From positions 1 through 39,938 of the forward strand of contig CABYJW010000007.1 in the NCBI GenBank assembly GCA_902519465.1: a stretch of DNA of 39,938 nt, read 5' to 3'. This stretch comes from an uncultured Pelagibacteraceae bacterium (GTDB lineage: Bacteria > Pseudomonadota > Alphaproteobacteria > Pelagibacterales > Pelagibacteraceae). The position numbers and the translations under genes were made by a program. This document shows, piece by piece, positions 17,844 to 27,927 of this stretch. The stretch's first letter is position 1, and each line of letters starts with the position of its first letter. The notes below the pieces were generated by a model. The model was not told the DNA's origin. It searched no databases and worked only from the letters and a program-made list of their open reading frames with translations.

Positions 17844-18635
17844 TTATTCACCCATATTAATAAGTGTTCCCCTTACTTTTGCCCCTAAAAAAGAAACGTA
17901 AAAAATAATCACACCTAAAATAAAGTAAACTATAGATATAGATATTGATTTAATTATGTCAAAATAATTCACATTTCCACTTATCAAAATACTTCTCATT
18001 TCCTCAAATATATGAACTAAAGGTAATCCTTTAGCTATAATCTGCAAAGAATTTGGAAGTATTTCTATTGGATAATAAATACAGCCTAATGGAGCTAAAA
18101 AAAATAAACTTGCCCAAGCAATATTTTCAAATGATGGTCCAAATCTTAATAAACCTGAAGTAACCAACAGACCCAAAGTGATACCAAATAAATATAATGC
18201 TAGTAATAAAAATAATAACGGCATTCCTAATTTAAAAACTGATACACCAAAAAGAGGTATAGCTATGATTGCAGCAGGTATCATTCCAATTAAAGCTCTT
18301 AAAATAGCAGTAAATGTAAGCGAAGCTACAATTTCACTTATTTTTATTGGTGCAATGAATAAATTAGTAAAATTTCTACTCCAAATTTCTTCTAAAAACA
18401 TCATATTAAAACTAATACTTATTCTAAATAAAAAATCATATAAAATTGCTGCAGTTAAAATAATACCAACTGTATTACTGTAATATTCTGAGTTTAATGT
18501 AAAAAACTTTGAAATAAATCCCCAAAGAAAAATTTGAACGGTTGGCCAATAAATTAAGTCAATAATCCTAGGAAGAGAATTACTGATCAAATACATGTGT
18601 CTTAATCCTAGAGCATAAACTTTATTAAAATTCAC
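17844..18635 (-). CDS. ABC-2 type transporter permease
   Basis: A 263-residue inner-membrane protein with about six hydrophobic segments, among them IIDLIYWPTVQIFLWGFISK near the N-terminus, the long LGMPLLFLLLALYLFGITLGLLV stretch, and ISIVYFILGVIIFYVSFLGA near the C-terminus. The layout and the block around FFLAPLGCIYYPIEILPNSL fit ABC-2 exporters, as in drug, lipid or polysaccharide efflux. It overlaps the upstream ATPase gene by 11 bp, so the two surely form one transporter. Substrate unknown; the downstream oxygenase and glycosyltransferase genes hint at a glycan or lipid without proving it. Confidence 0.85.
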   Translation of the reverse strand: MNFNKVYALGLRHMYLISNSLPRIIDLIYWPTVQIFLWGFISKFFTLNSEYYSNTVGIILTAAILYDFLFRISISFNMMFLEEIWSRNFTNLFIAPIKISEIVASLTFTAILRALIGMIPAAIIAIPLFGVSVFKLGMPLLFLLLALYLFGITLGLLVTSGLLRFGPSFENIAWASLFFLAPLGCIYYPIEILPNSLQIIAKGLPLVHIFEEMRSILISGNVNYFDIIKSISISIVYFILGVIIFYVSFLGAKVRGTLINMGE

Positions 18636-19356
18636 TTTTGCTCCTTGCTAATTTTAAAAATGTTTCCTCAAGATTATTTCTTCCGTGTTTATCAATTATT
18701 TGTTTACATGTACCCCTATCTATAATTTTCCCGTTCTTCATCATTATAATACTGTCACACAGTCTTTCGACCTCAGCCATATTGTGTGATGCAAGAAGTA
18801 TTGTAACTTTATTTTTACTTCTGTAGTTTTGAATATAGCTTCTAACAAAATCACCTATATCTGGATCTAGGCTGGCTGTAGGTTCATCCAAAAGTAAAAT
18901 TTCAGGTTTATTTATTAAAGACTTTGCTAATGAAACTCTATTTTTTTGTCCAGATGATAGTTCTCCAGTTTTTCGTTCAAAGAAGTCACTAATATTCAAA
19001 TCTTCAGATATCTCATCAATTCTTTCTTTTCTATTTTTTATTCCATAAAGTCTGCTGTAAACTTCTAGATTTTGTCTAACAGTAAGTTTTTTAGGTAATT
19101 CAATGTAAGGAGAAGCAAAGTTAATTCGCGCCAAAATCTCATCTCGTTTAAAAGTATCCAGATTTTTGTTATCAATAATTATTTCTCCGCTTGTTGGTTT
19201 AATGAGACCTAAAATCATTCCTATAGATGTAGTTTTACCACAACCATTCGGTCCTAATAAACCAAGTGTTCTATCTTTATCAATTTCAAAATTTATACCA
19301 TTTACGGCAAAACTATCATTAAACTTTTTTTTTAAGTTTTTAATTTGTATAAACAT
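18625..19356 (-). CDS. ABC transporter ATP-binding protein (ABC-2 exporter partner)
   Basis: A 243-residue ATPase with Walker A GPNGCGKTTS (about 35-44), signature LSSGQKNRV (about 136-144), Walker B ILLLDEP and the switch histidine in LLASHNMAEVERL. The start QIKNLKKKFNDSFAVNGINF and the single short domain are typical of export ATPases that pair with ABC-2 permeases. It follows the tsaC stop directly (TAA then ATG, no gap) and overlaps the permease gene by 11 bp. It powers the exporter; cargo cannot be read from the ATPase. Confidence 0.9.
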   Translation of the reverse strand: MFIQIKNLKKKFNDSFAVNGINFEIDKDRTLGLLGPNGCGKTTSIGMILGLIKPTSGEIIIDNKNLDTFKRDEILARINFASPYIELPKKLTVRQNLEVYSRLYGIKNRKERIDEISEDLNISDFFERKTGELSSGQKNRVSLAKSLINKPEILLLDEPTASLDPDIGDFVRSYIQNYRSKNKVTILLASHNMAEVERLCDSIIMMKNGKIIDRGTCKQIIDKHGRNNLEETFLKLARSKSEF

Positions 19357-20298
19357 TTAGTTTGCTGCTTTTTTAAGTCTATCATTTATAGCTATTCCTA
19401 TTTTACTCTTTGGAATTTTAACTACTTTAATTTTTTTGAAACCTTTTTTTTTAATTTTTCTCAAAGTTTTGTATAAGTTTCTAGCCGCTTCTTCCAGACT
19501 CCCTTTCTTACTTAAGTTAAATATATTTTTTTGGTTATTATACCTTTTGCCAAAAACTATACATGCGGCTTTATCATCCATTTTTTTAATGTTTAATTCT
19601 ATTGGGATACCAGGCGAATAATGTTTTTTTGTCATGCCTGGCGAGATCACTTTATTTGATTTATTTGAAAAATAAACCTTTTCTCTTAAAATTTTATTAA
19701 TTTCTTTAGCACTTATGGCACCAGGACGGAGAATTTGTATCTTTTTATTTAAATTTACTACAGTAGACTCTAATCCTATTTTACATTTTCCTCCATCTAA
19801 AATAAACGAAAGTTTTTTACCGAATTCATCTAAAACATCATTAGAACAGACGGGACTAACCGCAGATGATAAATTTGCACTCGGAATAGCTAAAGGAAAT
19901 TTTAATTTACCTAATAATTTTCTTATAATTCTATTTTGAGGAAATCTAACAGCAATAGTTTTTAAATTTGCGTTCGCTAAAGACGAAATTTTTGAATTTT
20001 TTCTTTTTTTTAAAATATATGTAAGTGGCCCAGGAGAAAATTTTTTATATAGCTTTAAAAACTTATCACTTAAAAAAGCATCTTTTTTTAATAATCCAAG
20101 GTTGTAATAGTGAATTATCAAAGGGTTGATCCTTGGCCTTTTTTTTAATTTATAAATTTTTTTTACCGCATTATTGGAATAGGCGTTTCCAGCTAGCCCA
20201 TATACAGTCTCTGTTGGAAGGCCAATAATATTGTTTTTCATTAAAATTTTTTTTGCTCTGGCTAAATTTAATGAAGAATTTTTATAGATATTTTTCAT
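19357..20298 (-). CDS. tsaC: L-threonylcarbamoyladenylate synthase (Sua5/TsaC family)
   Basis: A 313-residue enzyme making threonylcarbamoyl-AMP from threonine, bicarbonate and ATP for the t6A37 modification of ANN-decoding tRNAs. The YrdC domain (about 10-195) has GLPTETVYGLAGNAY, the KKRPRINPLIIHY block and FPLAIPSANLS. A C-terminal extension with the linker SPGMTKKHYSPGIPIEL marks the longer Sua5 form rather than minimal TsaC (about 190). It is divergent from xseB by 21 bp and is the first minus-strand gene of the set leading to the ABC exporter, perhaps only by chance. Confidence 0.92.
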   Translation of the reverse strand: MKNIYKNSSLNLARAKKILMKNNIIGLPTETVYGLAGNAYSNNAVKKIYKLKKRPRINPLIIHYYNLGLLKKDAFLSDKFLKLYKKFSPGPLTYILKKRKNSKISSLANANLKTIAVRFPQNRIIRKLLGKLKFPLAIPSANLSSAVSPVCSNDVLDEFGKKLSFILDGGKCKIGLESTVVNLNKKIQILRPGAISAKEINKILREKVYFSNKSNKVISPGMTKKHYSPGIPIELNIKKMDDKAACIVFGKRYNNQKNIFNLSKKGSLEEAARNLYKTLRKIKKKGFKKIKVVKIPKSKIGIAINDRLKKAAN

Positions 20299-20319
20299 TT
20301 AAAGATTATTATAAATTCA

Positions 20320-20544
20320 ATGAAAAGGAAAAATATTCCAACTGATATCAAAAGTAAATCATTAAACGAAACAAAATCAGAAATATCAGATATTCTTGAA
20401 AGATTAGAAAATAATCAAGTAGATCTTGAAGCTTCTAAAAAGGATTACGAAAGACTTCTGGTCTTAAATGATCATATTGACAACCTGTTTAAAGAAAAAC
20501 TTAATAATATTAAATCTATTGGATTAAAAAATAAAACTTCTTGA
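20320..20544 (+). CDS. xseB: Exodeoxyribonuclease VII small subunit XseB
   Basis: A 74-residue helical protein. The pattern IPTDIKSKSLNETKSEISDI, then LERLENNQVDLEASKKDYER, then LLVLNDHIDNLFKEKL matches XseB, which binds the large subunit XseA as coiled-coil pairs. Length is standard (about 80). The family is short and weakly conserved, so position matters: xseB-ispA-dxs is a conserved order in proteobacteria and here the genes are spaced 4 bp and -1 bp. xseA is not in the window. Confidence 0.85.
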   Translation: MKRKNIPTDIKSKSLNETKSEISDILERLENNQVDLEASKKDYERLLVLNDHIDNLFKEKLNNIKSIGLKNKTS

Positions 20545-20548
20545 TAAA

Positions 20549-21421
20549 ATGTTAAACCAGATTAAAAAAAATTCAAAAAGAATAGACAAATTTCTTAAAA
20601 AATATTTTAATAACCAACAGTATTCTAATCTAATAAAGCCAATGAAATATGGGACACTTTTTGGAGGTAAAAAAGTTAGATCGACTATTATTTTAAATAC
20701 AGGAAAAATTTTAAACATAAAACCAAAGTACCTAATAAATATTTGTGCGGCGGTTGAATGTATACATTCATACTCATTAATTCACGATGACTTACCTTGT
20801 ATGGATGATGATAAGTTAAGAAGAGGCAAACCATCGACCCATGTGAAGTTTGGCGAGTCTACAGCAATACTAGCAGGAAATTCCTTATTAACTTTAGCTT
20901 TCGAAATAATTGCTGATAAAAATTATAAAATTAAACCCGATCAAAAAGTTGAACTTATAAAAAAATTATCTGAATGCTCAGGTCATACTGGTATAGCTGG
21001 AGGTCAATTTCTTGATTTGAGTTACGAGAAAAAAAAAATAGGAAGTTCAAATATTATAAATATGCAAAAAAAGAAGACAGGCAAATTATTTGAATTTTGT
21101 TGCTTAGCACCCGCATTAATTTCAAATAAAAATAAAAAAATTAAAAAGAATATGAGTTTTATTGGCGAGGAATTGGGCTTTTTATTTCAAATTGCTGACG
21201 ATTTATTGGATATAAAAGGCAACAAATCTTATGTTGGAAAACCTGTTAATAAAGATAAAAAAAAAGGTAAATCAACGCTTATCAAATTAATGGGGTATAA
21301 TAAGACATTAAAGTTTGCTTTAAGAAGAAAAAAAATGATAATTGAAAAATTAAAAAAATATGGAGTAAAATCAAAAGAGCTTATAAATATAACTAATTTT
21401 ATATTGGATAGAAGTTATTAA
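20549..21421 (+). CDS. ispA: Farnesyl/geranyl diphosphate synthase IspA
   Basis: A 290-residue short-chain polyprenyl synthase condensing IPP with DMAPP or GPP. The first Asp-rich motif is [15 protein letters not shown] (DDx4D form, as in bacterial short-chain enzymes) and the second is [20 protein letters not shown] and the substrate lysine near the N-terminus also fit. It lies between xseB (4 bp) and dxs (1-bp overlap). With dxs it provides precursors, and ispB in this window extends them to the quinone side chain. FPP as product is likely but not provable from sequence alone. Confidence 0.92.
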   Translation: MLNQIKKNSKRIDKFLKKYFNNQQYSNLIKPMKYGTLFGGKKVRSTIILNTGKILNIKPKYLINICAAVECIHSYSLIHDDLPCMDDDKLRRGKPSTHVKFGESTAILAGNSLLTLAFEIIADKNYKIKPDQKVELIKKLSECSGHTGIAGGQFLDLSYEKKKIGSSNIINMQKKKTGKLFEFCCLAPALISNKNKKIKKNMSFIGEELGFLFQIADDLLDIKGNKSYVGKPVNKDKKKGKSTLIKLMGYNKTLKFALRRKKMIIEKLKKYGVKSKELINITNFILDRSY

Positions 21422-23337
21422 TGAATGAAAAATTATTAGACCAGATAAATTTTCCATCTGACTTAAGAAAATTGAAAAAAAATCAACTAAATCAAGTTTC
21501 GGAAGAATTAAGAACAGAGTTAATAGAGGTGGTTTCAGAAACGGGGGGTCATTTAGGTGCCGGTCTCGGTGTTGTTGAAATGACAGTTGCACTTCATTAC
21601 GTCTTTAATACTCCAAAAGATAAACTTGTATGGGATGTTGGGCACCAATGTTATCCTCACAAAATCATCACTGGAAGAAAAGAAAAAATTAGATCTTTGA
21701 GAAAAGGTGGTGGGCTTTCTGGATTCACCAAAAGATCTGAAAGTGAATACGATCCCTTTGGTGCAGCACACAGCTCAACCTCAATTTCATCAACACTTGG
21801 AATGGCAACAGCAAAAAAATTATCAAATGATAATAACAATGTAGTTGCTGTCATCGGAGATGGTGCAATGAGTGCCGGCATGGCTTATGAAGCGATGAAT
21901 AATGCAGGAGCAATGAAATCCAAACTTATTGTAATATTAAATGATAACGACATGTCAATAGCTCCACCTGTGGGTGCTATGAGCAAATATTTAGCAAGGT
22001 TATTATCTGGTAAAATTTATTTTAGTTTTAGGGAGACAGTAAAATTAATTATTTCTGCTTTTTCAAAAAGATTTTCAAAAAAAGCTGGAAAGGCAGAAGA
22101 TATGTTACGAAGTATGGTAACTGGTGGTACACTATTTAATGAGCTTGGTTTCTATTATATCGGTCCAATTGATGGTCACGATGTAAACAATTTAGTAACT
22201 ATTTTGGAAAATGTAAAAAATTCTAAATATGATGGCCCAATTCTTATTCATACTTTAACAAAAAAAGGTAAAGGATATAAACCAGCAGAAGAGTCAGGAG
22301 ATAAATATCATGGGGTTTCAAAATTTAATGTACTAACAGGTGAACAGTCAAAAGGTAAATCAAAAACTCCTTCTTATACCAAAGTCTTTGCAAATACGCT
22401 TATTAAACATGCTCAAAATGATACTAAAATAGTTGCAATTACCGGAGCTATGCCATCTGGAACTGGACTAGACTTATTCGAAAAAAAATTTCCTGAAAGA
22501 ATGTTTGATGTAGGTATTGCAGAGCAACATGGAGTTACCTTTGCTGCCGGATTGGCAACCGAAGGATATAAGCCTTTTGCCGCAATATATTCTACTTTTC
22601 TTCAAAGAGCTTATGATCAAGTAGTCCATGATGTTGCGATACAATCTTTACCAGTTCGATTTGCAATTGATAGGGCAGGGTTAGTTGGCGCTGATGGACC
22701 AACTCATGCAGGATCATTTGATATTACTTACCTATCAACATTACCAAATTTTGTAGTTATGGCAGCTAGCGATGAAGCTGAATTAGTTAGAATGATAAAT
22801 ACATCTGTAAACATAAACGACAGACCTTCTGCTTTTAGATATCCGAGAGGAAATGGAATAGGAGTTGAATTACCTGACATTAAAGAAACTTTAAAAATTG
22901 GACAAGGAAAAATTATCACTCAGGGCAAGCATATTGCAATTCTTAATTTTGGTGCAAGATTGAATGAATGTAAAAAAGCTTCAGAGAATTTAGAAAAAAA
23001 AGGTATCACCACAACTATCTTTGATGCAAGATTTGCAAAACCACTTGATGATAAAGCTATAATAGAACTAGCATCGAGTCATGAAGTTATTTTGACTATC
23101 GAGGAAGGTTCAATAGGAGGTTTTGGATCTCATGTTTCAAAACTATTATCTGAAAGAGGATTTTTTGACAAAGGTTTAAAATTTAGATCAATGTTTTTAC
23201 CAGATAAGTTTTTGGATCAAGATACACCTGAAAAAATGTACAAGTCTGCTGGTCTAGATTATGAGGGCATTGTCCAGAAAATTGAAAGTACTTTAAATTC
23301 TAATATTGTTATTGCAAAGAATAAGAATCTTTCTTAA
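21421..23337 (+). CDS. dxs: 1-deoxy-D-xylulose-5-phosphate synthase Dxs
   Basis: A 638-residue thiamine-diphosphate enzyme making DXP from pyruvate and glyceraldehyde-3-phosphate, the entry step of the MEP isoprenoid route and, in DXP-dependent organisms, of vitamin B6. It has [20 protein letters not shown], the ThDP/Mg site [18 protein letters not shown], and the transketolase-type catalytic region [15 protein letters not shown] followed by [13 protein letters not shown]. Full length. It overlaps the ispA stop by 1 bp and shares a TTAA stop overlap with convergent aroC. It needs ThDP, so it depends on the thiamine supply that thiD serves. Confidence 0.97.
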   Translation: MNEKLLDQINFPSDLRKLKKNQLNQVSEELRTELIEVVSETGGHLGAGLGVVEMTVALHYVFNTPKDKLVWDVGHQCYPHKIITGRKEKIRSLRKGGGLSGFTKRSESEYDPFGAAHSSTSISSTLGMATAKKLSNDNNNVVAVIGDGAMSAGMAYEAMNNAGAMKSKLIVILNDNDMSIAPPVGAMSKYLARLLSGKIYFSFRETVKLIISAFSKRFSKKAGKAEDMLRSMVTGGTLFNELGFYYIGPIDGHDVNNLVTILENVKNSKYDGPILIHTLTKKGKGYKPAEESGDKYHGVSKFNVLTGEQSKGKSKTPSYTKVFANTLIKHAQNDTKIVAITGAMPSGTGLDLFEKKFPERMFDVGIAEQHGVTFAAGLATEGYKPFAAIYSTFLQRAYDQVVHDVAIQSLPVRFAIDRAGLVGADGPTHAGSFDITYLSTLPNFVVMAASDEAELVRMINTSVNINDRPSAFRYPRGNGIGVELPDIKETLKIGQGKIITQGKHIAILNFGARLNECKKASENLEKKGITTTIFDARFAKPLDDKAIIELASSHEVILTIEEGSIGGFGSHVSKLLSERGFFDKGLKFRSMFLPDKFLDQDTPEKMYKSAGLDYEGIVQKIESTLNSNIVIAKNKNLS

Positions 23338-24416
23338 CCACATTGAGCTCTATTCATTAAGTAGTGATCTAACAGCACGCAAGAAAGCATTGCCTCACCT
23401 ATCGGAACAGCTCTAATTCCAACGCATGGATCATGACGACCTCTAACTGATATTTTAGTATTTTTTCCTTTTTTATTAATTGTTTCACGACTGTTGATTA
23501 TAGATGAGGTAGGCTTAACAGCAAATGATACAATGATTTCTTGACCAGAAGAAATACCACCTAAAATTCCTCCAGCATTATTACTTTTAAATTTAATTTT
23601 ACCTGATGAAGATCTTATTTCATCGGAGTTTTCCTCACCTGATAAGTAAGCTGATGACATACCTGCACCAATGTTTACTCCTTTGACTGCATTTATACTT
23701 ATAAGCGCTGCAGCTATATCAGTATCTAATTTTGAGTATATCGGAGCCCCCAAACCTGCAGGAACACCGTTTGCTCTTAATTCAATAATTGCTCCACAAG
23801 AAGAACCAGATTTTCTTACAGCCATCAAATACTTTTCCCATAATTTCACAGATTTTTTATCTGGACAAAAAAATGGATTTTTATTTATTTCTTTATTATT
23901 CCAATTATTCCTATCACAACCCATCAAACCAAGCTGGGTGACACCACCGATAATATTAAATTTTTTTCCTATTACTTTTTTGAGAACTATTTTTGCTATA
24001 GAGCCAGCAGCAACTCTAGACGCCGTCTCTCGAGCAGACTGTCTTCCGCCACCTCTGAAATCTCTTATTCCATATTTTTTAAAATATGTGAAATCAGCAT
24101 GCCCTGGTCTAAACTTATCTTTTATAGACTCATAATCTCTAGATCTTTTGTCTTCATTACGAATTATCAATGAGATTGGGGTGCCAGTTGTTTTACCTTG
24201 AAATACTCCTGATAAAATTTCAACTTTGTCAGACTCTTTTCTCTGCGACACAAACTTCGAATTTCCAGGACGCCTTCGGTCCATATCTTTTTGAATATCT
24301 TTCTCAGATATGGCAATATTTGGGGGGCAACCGTCCACAATACAGCCTATAGCTGGACCATGTGACTCACCCCAAGTAGTAAACCTAAATATTTTTCCAA
24401 AAGTATTAAAAGACAT
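23334..24416 (-). CDS. aroC: Chorismate synthase AroC
   Basis: A 360-residue FMN-dependent enzyme converting EPSP to chorismate, last step of the shikimate pathway. The N-terminal signature [21 protein letters not shown] is followed by [40 protein letters not shown] and, near the end, the [19 protein letters not shown] block. Full family length. The stop codon overlaps that of dxs by 4 bp in tail-to-tail orientation, and the start is 34 bp from the divergent pdxH start, so it is probably transcribed alone. Confidence 0.97.
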   Translation of the reverse strand: MSFNTFGKIFRFTTWGESHGPAIGCIVDGCPPNIAISEKDIQKDMDRRRPGNSKFVSQRKESDKVEILSGVFQGKTTGTPISLIIRNEDKRSRDYESIKDKFRPGHADFTYFKKYGIRDFRGGGRQSARETASRVAAGSIAKIVLKKVIGKKFNIIGGVTQLGLMGCDRNNWNNKEINKNPFFCPDKKSVKLWEKYLMAVRKSGSSCGAIIELRANGVPAGLGAPIYSKLDTDIAAALISINAVKGVNIGAGMSSAYLSGEENSDEIRSSSGKIKFKSNNAGGILGGISSGQEIIVSFAVKPTSSIINSRETINKKGKNTKISVRGRHDPCVGIRAVPIGEAMLSCVLLDHYLMNRAQCG

Positions 24417-24450
24417 TGATAATTAATGTATAAATTATTTTATATAAATT

Positions 24451-25083
24451 ATGAATCAAAAAAGTGGCCAAAATTCGTTAGGTTTAGATGCTTGTTTTGA
24501 AGACGAGCAAAACCCTATAGTTTTGTTTAAAAAATGGTTTGCAGTTGCTGAAAAAAGTGAAATTAACGATCCAAATGCTTTATCATTAGCAACATCAAGC
24601 TCAGATGGTATGCCGAGCGTTAGGATGGTTTTACTCAAAGGTTTAAGTGAAAAAGGTTTTGTTTTTTACACAAATTTCAATAGTAAAAAAGGGAGTGACC
24701 TTAAAAAAAATCCAAAAGCATCAATGTGCTTCCATTGGAAAAGTTTAAGGAGACAAATTAGAATATCTGGTAAAACTGTTGTCATAGAAAACAAAGAAGC
24801 AGACGAATATTATAATTCAAGAGCTTATGGAAGTAGGATAGGTGCTTGGGCGTCTTCACAGTCTCAAACTATGAATAATAGAAATGAATTTATAAATAAA
24901 ATCAAAGAATTTGAAAAGAAATATCCAGATCAAAAAAATGTTCCACGACCGCCACACTGGTCAGGCTGGCGAGTAGAACCAGATAATATAGAATTTTGGT
25001 TAGAAATAAAGAACAGGATACACGAAAGATTAAATTATAGAAAAAAAAACGGCGAGTGGCTAAGAGAAATACTTTACCCTTAA
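24451..25083 (+). CDS. pdxH: Pyridoxamine 5'-phosphate oxidase PdxH
   Basis: A 210-residue FMN enzyme oxidising PNP or PMP to pyridoxal 5'-phosphate. Features are ALSLATSSSDGMPSVRMVLL, KGFVFYTNFNSKKGSDLKKN, the split-barrel core FHWKSLRRQIRISG, the block RIGAWASSQSQ, and C-terminal substrate and FMN residues in PPHWSGWRVEPDNIEFW and RIHERLNYR. Length is close to the norm (about 215). It has a 34-bp divergent gap to aroC and its stop codon overlaps that of convergent ispB by 4 bp (TTAA). Confidence 0.96.
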   Translation: MNQKSGQNSLGLDACFEDEQNPIVLFKKWFAVAEKSEINDPNALSLATSSSDGMPSVRMVLLKGLSEKGFVFYTNFNSKKGSDLKKNPKASMCFHWKSLRRQIRISGKTVVIENKEADEYYNSRAYGSRIGAWASSQSQTMNNRNEFINKIKEFEKKYPDQKNVPRPPHWSGWRVEPDNIEFWLEIKNRIHERLNYRKKNGEWLREILYP

Positions 25084-26093
25084 AAGGACCTATTTAAACT
25101 AAACCCAGTAAGGTTTTGTAAAATATTTTTTTCATTTGAGTTTTCAAACATACCCAATGCATCGTAAGAAACATTTACAAAATATTCTGCTCTTTTAAAT
25201 GTTGTTTCTAGAGCTTTATATTTTTTTATCAATTTGAGTGTTTCATCAAAATCTTCTTTTTCCCGCTTATCTTTTTTAAAAATTTTTGTTAAAAAAGTTC
25301 TTTCGACCATGTTCGATTTTTGGAATACAATAATAATTGGTAATGTAACTTTTCCTTCAAAAAAATCTTTACCTATTTGTTTTCCAAAAATTTTCTCTTT
25401 TGAAAAATAATCTAATGCATCATCAGCAATTTGAAATGCCAAACCAAGGTTTTTACCATAAGACTCTAGCGCATCTTTTTTCTTTTTATCCTGTCCCGAA
25501 ATACAAGCACCCACTTTTGTTGCAGCAGCAAACAGAGCAGCAGTTTTTAGATTAATTATTTTTATATAATTTTCCTCTAAAAGATCTGCTTCTCCTTTAT
25601 GTTGAAGTTGAAGTACTTCACCCTGTGCAATCTTTGAGGATGTTGAAGATAAAAGTTTTAAAACTTCTAAATCTCCATCTTCTACCATCATCTCGAAGCA
25701 TCTGCTGAGCAGATAGTCACCAACCAAAATTGAAGATTGATTACCCCAAATAGCATTTGTAGTTTTATTTCCTCTTCTAATTTCGCTTTCATCTATAACA
25801 TCATCATGTAGTAATGTGGCACTATGTATAAGTTCAACGCAAGCTGCTAAATTAATATCCCTTTTACCATTCACATAACCCCCAAGTTTTGCTGAACCCA
25901 TTGTTAATAAGGCACGGATTCTTTTTCCGCCAGAGTTGAGATGGTAATCACTCATTTTGTTGATAAGATCAACTTCACTGTTAAGCTTAGTATTTATAAG
26001 CTTTTCAACAGCCTTCAGTTTTCCATCTAAAAGATTTTTTAAATCTAGGTAGGCCGAATTAACAGATTTTTTTAGAGGTATGACTGAACCCAT
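25080..26093 (-). CDS. ispB: Long-chain polyprenyl (octaprenyl/decaprenyl-type) diphosphate synthase
   Basis: A 337-residue trans-polyprenyl synthase making the ubiquinone side chain. The first Asp-rich motif is LLHDDVIDESEIRRG (DDx2D form of long-chain enzymes) and the second is LAFQIADDALDYF; GGKRIRALLTMGSAKLGG also fits. It differs from IspA in this window by the shorter spacing in the first motif and the longer protein. Chain length (C40 to C50) cannot be read by eye; alphaproteobacteria usually make ubiquinone-10. It is divergent from sohB across 136 bp. Confidence 0.92.
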   Translation of the reverse strand: MGSVIPLKKSVNSAYLDLKNLLDGKLKAVEKLINTKLNSEVDLINKMSDYHLNSGGKRIRALLTMGSAKLGGYVNGKRDINLAACVELIHSATLLHDDVIDESEIRRGNKTTNAIWGNQSSILVGDYLLSRCFEMMVEDGDLEVLKLLSSTSSKIAQGEVLQLQHKGEADLLEENYIKIINLKTAALFAAATKVGACISGQDKKKKDALESYGKNLGLAFQIADDALDYFSKEKIFGKQIGKDFFEGKVTLPIIIVFQKSNMVERTFLTKIFKKDKREKEDFDETLKLIKKYKALETTFKRAEYFVNVSYDALGMFENSNEKNILQNLTGFSLNRSF

Positions 26094-26099
26094 TTAATA

Positions 26100-26129
26100 A
26101 TTATATACTGTAAAAAATTATAATTTCAT
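26100..26129 (-). promoter_or_regulatory. Possible promoter of ispB
   Basis: On the minus strand, ATGAAA (26124-26129) is followed after 18 bp by an exact TATAAT (26100-26105), 6 bp before the ispB start codon. The -10 is perfect, but the -35 matches only four of six bases and the DNA is AT-rich, so support is weak. If real, the transcript would be nearly leaderless, as suggested for ftsH. Confidence 0.25.
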
Positions 26130-26229
26130 ACATCTGTGACGCACTTCAATTTCAACCAAGGGTAGCGTAAAATATATTTATATATTTATTTTAACTGCTG
26201 GTATAAGAAATAAAATTAACCTAATTCAT

Positions 26230-27042
26230 ATGTTTTCATTATTTAAAAAAAAGATAACAATTCCACATGTGAGACTTACTGGTGTGATAGGGTCTGCTGG
26301 AAGGTTTAGACAAGGTATTGATTTTTCAGGACAACAGGAAATTATTAAAAAAGCATTCTCATTTAAAAAATCAAAAAATGTTGCTATTTCGATAAATTCA
26401 CCTGGTGGTTCGCCAGTTCAATCCCACTTAATACATGATTACATTAGACAATTAGCAAAAAAAAACAAAAAGAAAGTAATAGTTTTTGCCGAAGATGTCG
26501 CTGCATCTGGGGGTTATTTAATTGCATGTGCAGGTGATGAAATTTATGCGAATTCTAGTTCTATAGTTGGATCTATTGGTGTAATTTCAGCTTCATTCGG
26601 TTTTCAAGATGCTATAAAAAAAATAGGAATCCAAAGAAGAGTTTATACAGCTGGAAAAAATAAAAGTACTCTTGATCCCTTCAAAGAAGAAAAAGAAGAA
26701 GATATTCAGCGAATTAAAAAATTACAATTAGAATTACATTCAGATTTCATAAATTTGGTAAAAAAAAGCAGAGGGTCAAAATTAAAAGATGCAGAAAAAA
26801 ATAATATTTTTACTGGAGAATTTTGGTCGGGTTCAGCTTCTCTTAAGCTAGGTCTCATTGACGGAATCGGCAACGCTGAACAAATACTAAGGGAAAAATT
26901 TGGAGAAAATATTGTAATTAAAAAACTTGAAAAACCAAAAGGTTTTATTGCAAGAAAATTATCTTCATCATTAGAAAATCAAATTGATAGTATTGCAAAT
27001 GCAATAGAAGAAAGAGCGATGTGGCAGAAATACGGTTTATAA
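26230..27042 (+). CDS. sohB: S49-family serine peptidase (SohB/SppA type)
   Basis: A 270-residue signal-peptide-peptidase-like protease. The S49 core has NVAISINSPGGSPVQSHLIH, the nucleophile Ser93 in DVAASGGYLIAC, the SIVGSIGVI block, and a conserved basic segment TAGKNKSTLDPF whose Lys145 is the probable general base. It is a single S49 domain, not the double-domain SppA. No clear N-terminal membrane helix is seen, so its location is uncertain; SohB in E. coli is membrane-anchored. It is followed immediately (0 bp) by glyQ. The name sohB is a family-level label; sppA would be equally defensible. Confidence 0.86.
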   Translation: MFSLFKKKITIPHVRLTGVIGSAGRFRQGIDFSGQQEIIKKAFSFKKSKNVAISINSPGGSPVQSHLIHDYIRQLAKKNKKKVIVFAEDVAASGGYLIACAGDEIYANSSSIVGSIGVISASFGFQDAIKKIGIQRRVYTAGKNKSTLDPFKEEKEEDIQRIKKLQLELHSDFINLVKKSRGSKLKDAEKNNIFTGEFWSGSASLKLGLIDGIGNAEQILREKFGENIVIKKLEKPKGFIARKLSSSLENQIDSIANAIEERAMWQKYGL

Positions 27043-27927
27043 ATGCCAGAAAAAATAAAAAATAAAAAAAACTTTTTTACATTTCAAGATGTTGTTTTTA
27101 ATTTGCAAAAATACTGGAGTAAATACGGTTGTGTTATATTACAACCTTATGATTTGGAAGTCGGTGCAGGAACTTTTCACCCGGCAACAACTTTACGTTC
27201 ACTTGGACCAAAACCATGGAAAGCAGCATATGTTCAACCATCAAGAAGACCAACAGATGGAAGATATGGAAAAAATCCAAATAGACTTCAACATTATTAT
27301 CAATTTCAAGTTATAATTAAACCATCACCCAAAAATATTAAACAAATCTATTTAAAAAGTTTATCTGCTATCGGTATTGTAGCAAAGGACCATGATATAA
27401 GATTTGTAGAAGATGATTGGGAAAGTCCGACCCTTGGAGCGGCAGGATTAGGTTGGGAAGTTTGGTGTGATGGTATGGAAATAACTCAATTCACATACTT
27501 TCAAAAGATGACAGGGATAGAATGCAAACCTATATCTGTTGAATTAACATATGGTTTAGAAAGAATATGTATGTTTATTCAACAAAAGAAAAATATTTTT
27601 GATATCGAATGGAATAATGAAGGTGTAAAATATAAAGATGTTTATTTTCAATCAGAAAAAGAATTTTCCTCATATAATTTTGACCATGCTAATACAGAAT
27701 TTTTGCTTAAAAATTTTGAAATAGCTGAAAGTGAATGTAAATCATTGTTAGATAAAAAACTTTCTCTTCCTGCGTATGATCAATGTCTAAAGGCTAGCCA
27801 TATATTTAACTTATTAGACTCCAGAGGTGTTATTTCAGTTGCTGAAAGAACAGGGTATATCAATAGAATAAGGGAACTTGCAAAAGGATCAGGATCAATT
27901 TGGTTAAGTAGTCAAATAGAAAAATAA
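27043..27927 (+). CDS. glyQ: Glycyl-tRNA synthetase alpha subunit GlyQ
   Basis: A 294-residue catalytic subunit of the bacterial alpha2beta2 glycyl-tRNA synthetase. It has [78 protein letters not shown] and [14 protein letters not shown], all hallmark blocks. The length is normal. The ATG directly follows the sohB stop and its stop directly precedes glyS, so all are likely one transcript. Confidence 0.98.
   Translation: MPEKIKNKKNFFTFQDVVFNLQKYWSKYGCVILQPYDLEVGAGTFHPATTLRSLGPKPWKAAYVQPSRRPTDGRYGKNPNRLQHYYQFQVIIKPSPKNIKQIYLKSLSAIGIVAKDHDIRFVEDDWESPTLGAAGLGWEVWCDGMEITQFTYFQKMTGIECKPISVELTYGLERICMFIQQKKNIFDIEWNNEGVKYKDVYFQSEKEFSSYNFDHANTEFLLKNFEIAESECKSLLDKKLSLPAYDQCLKASHIFNLLDSRGVISVAERTGYINRIRELAKGSGSIWLSSQIEK

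Noticed and set aside
23671-24135. Long open frame (154 codons) antisense to aroC
   Set aside because: aroC on the other strand is a full-length, clearly recognised gene; the antisense frame has no family features and is explained by the codon composition of aroC.
26165-26195. AT-rich near-palindrome in the ispB-sohB spacer
   Set aside because: Made almost only of A and T in AT-rich DNA; the symmetry is imperfect and no adjacent T-run or known operator is seen.
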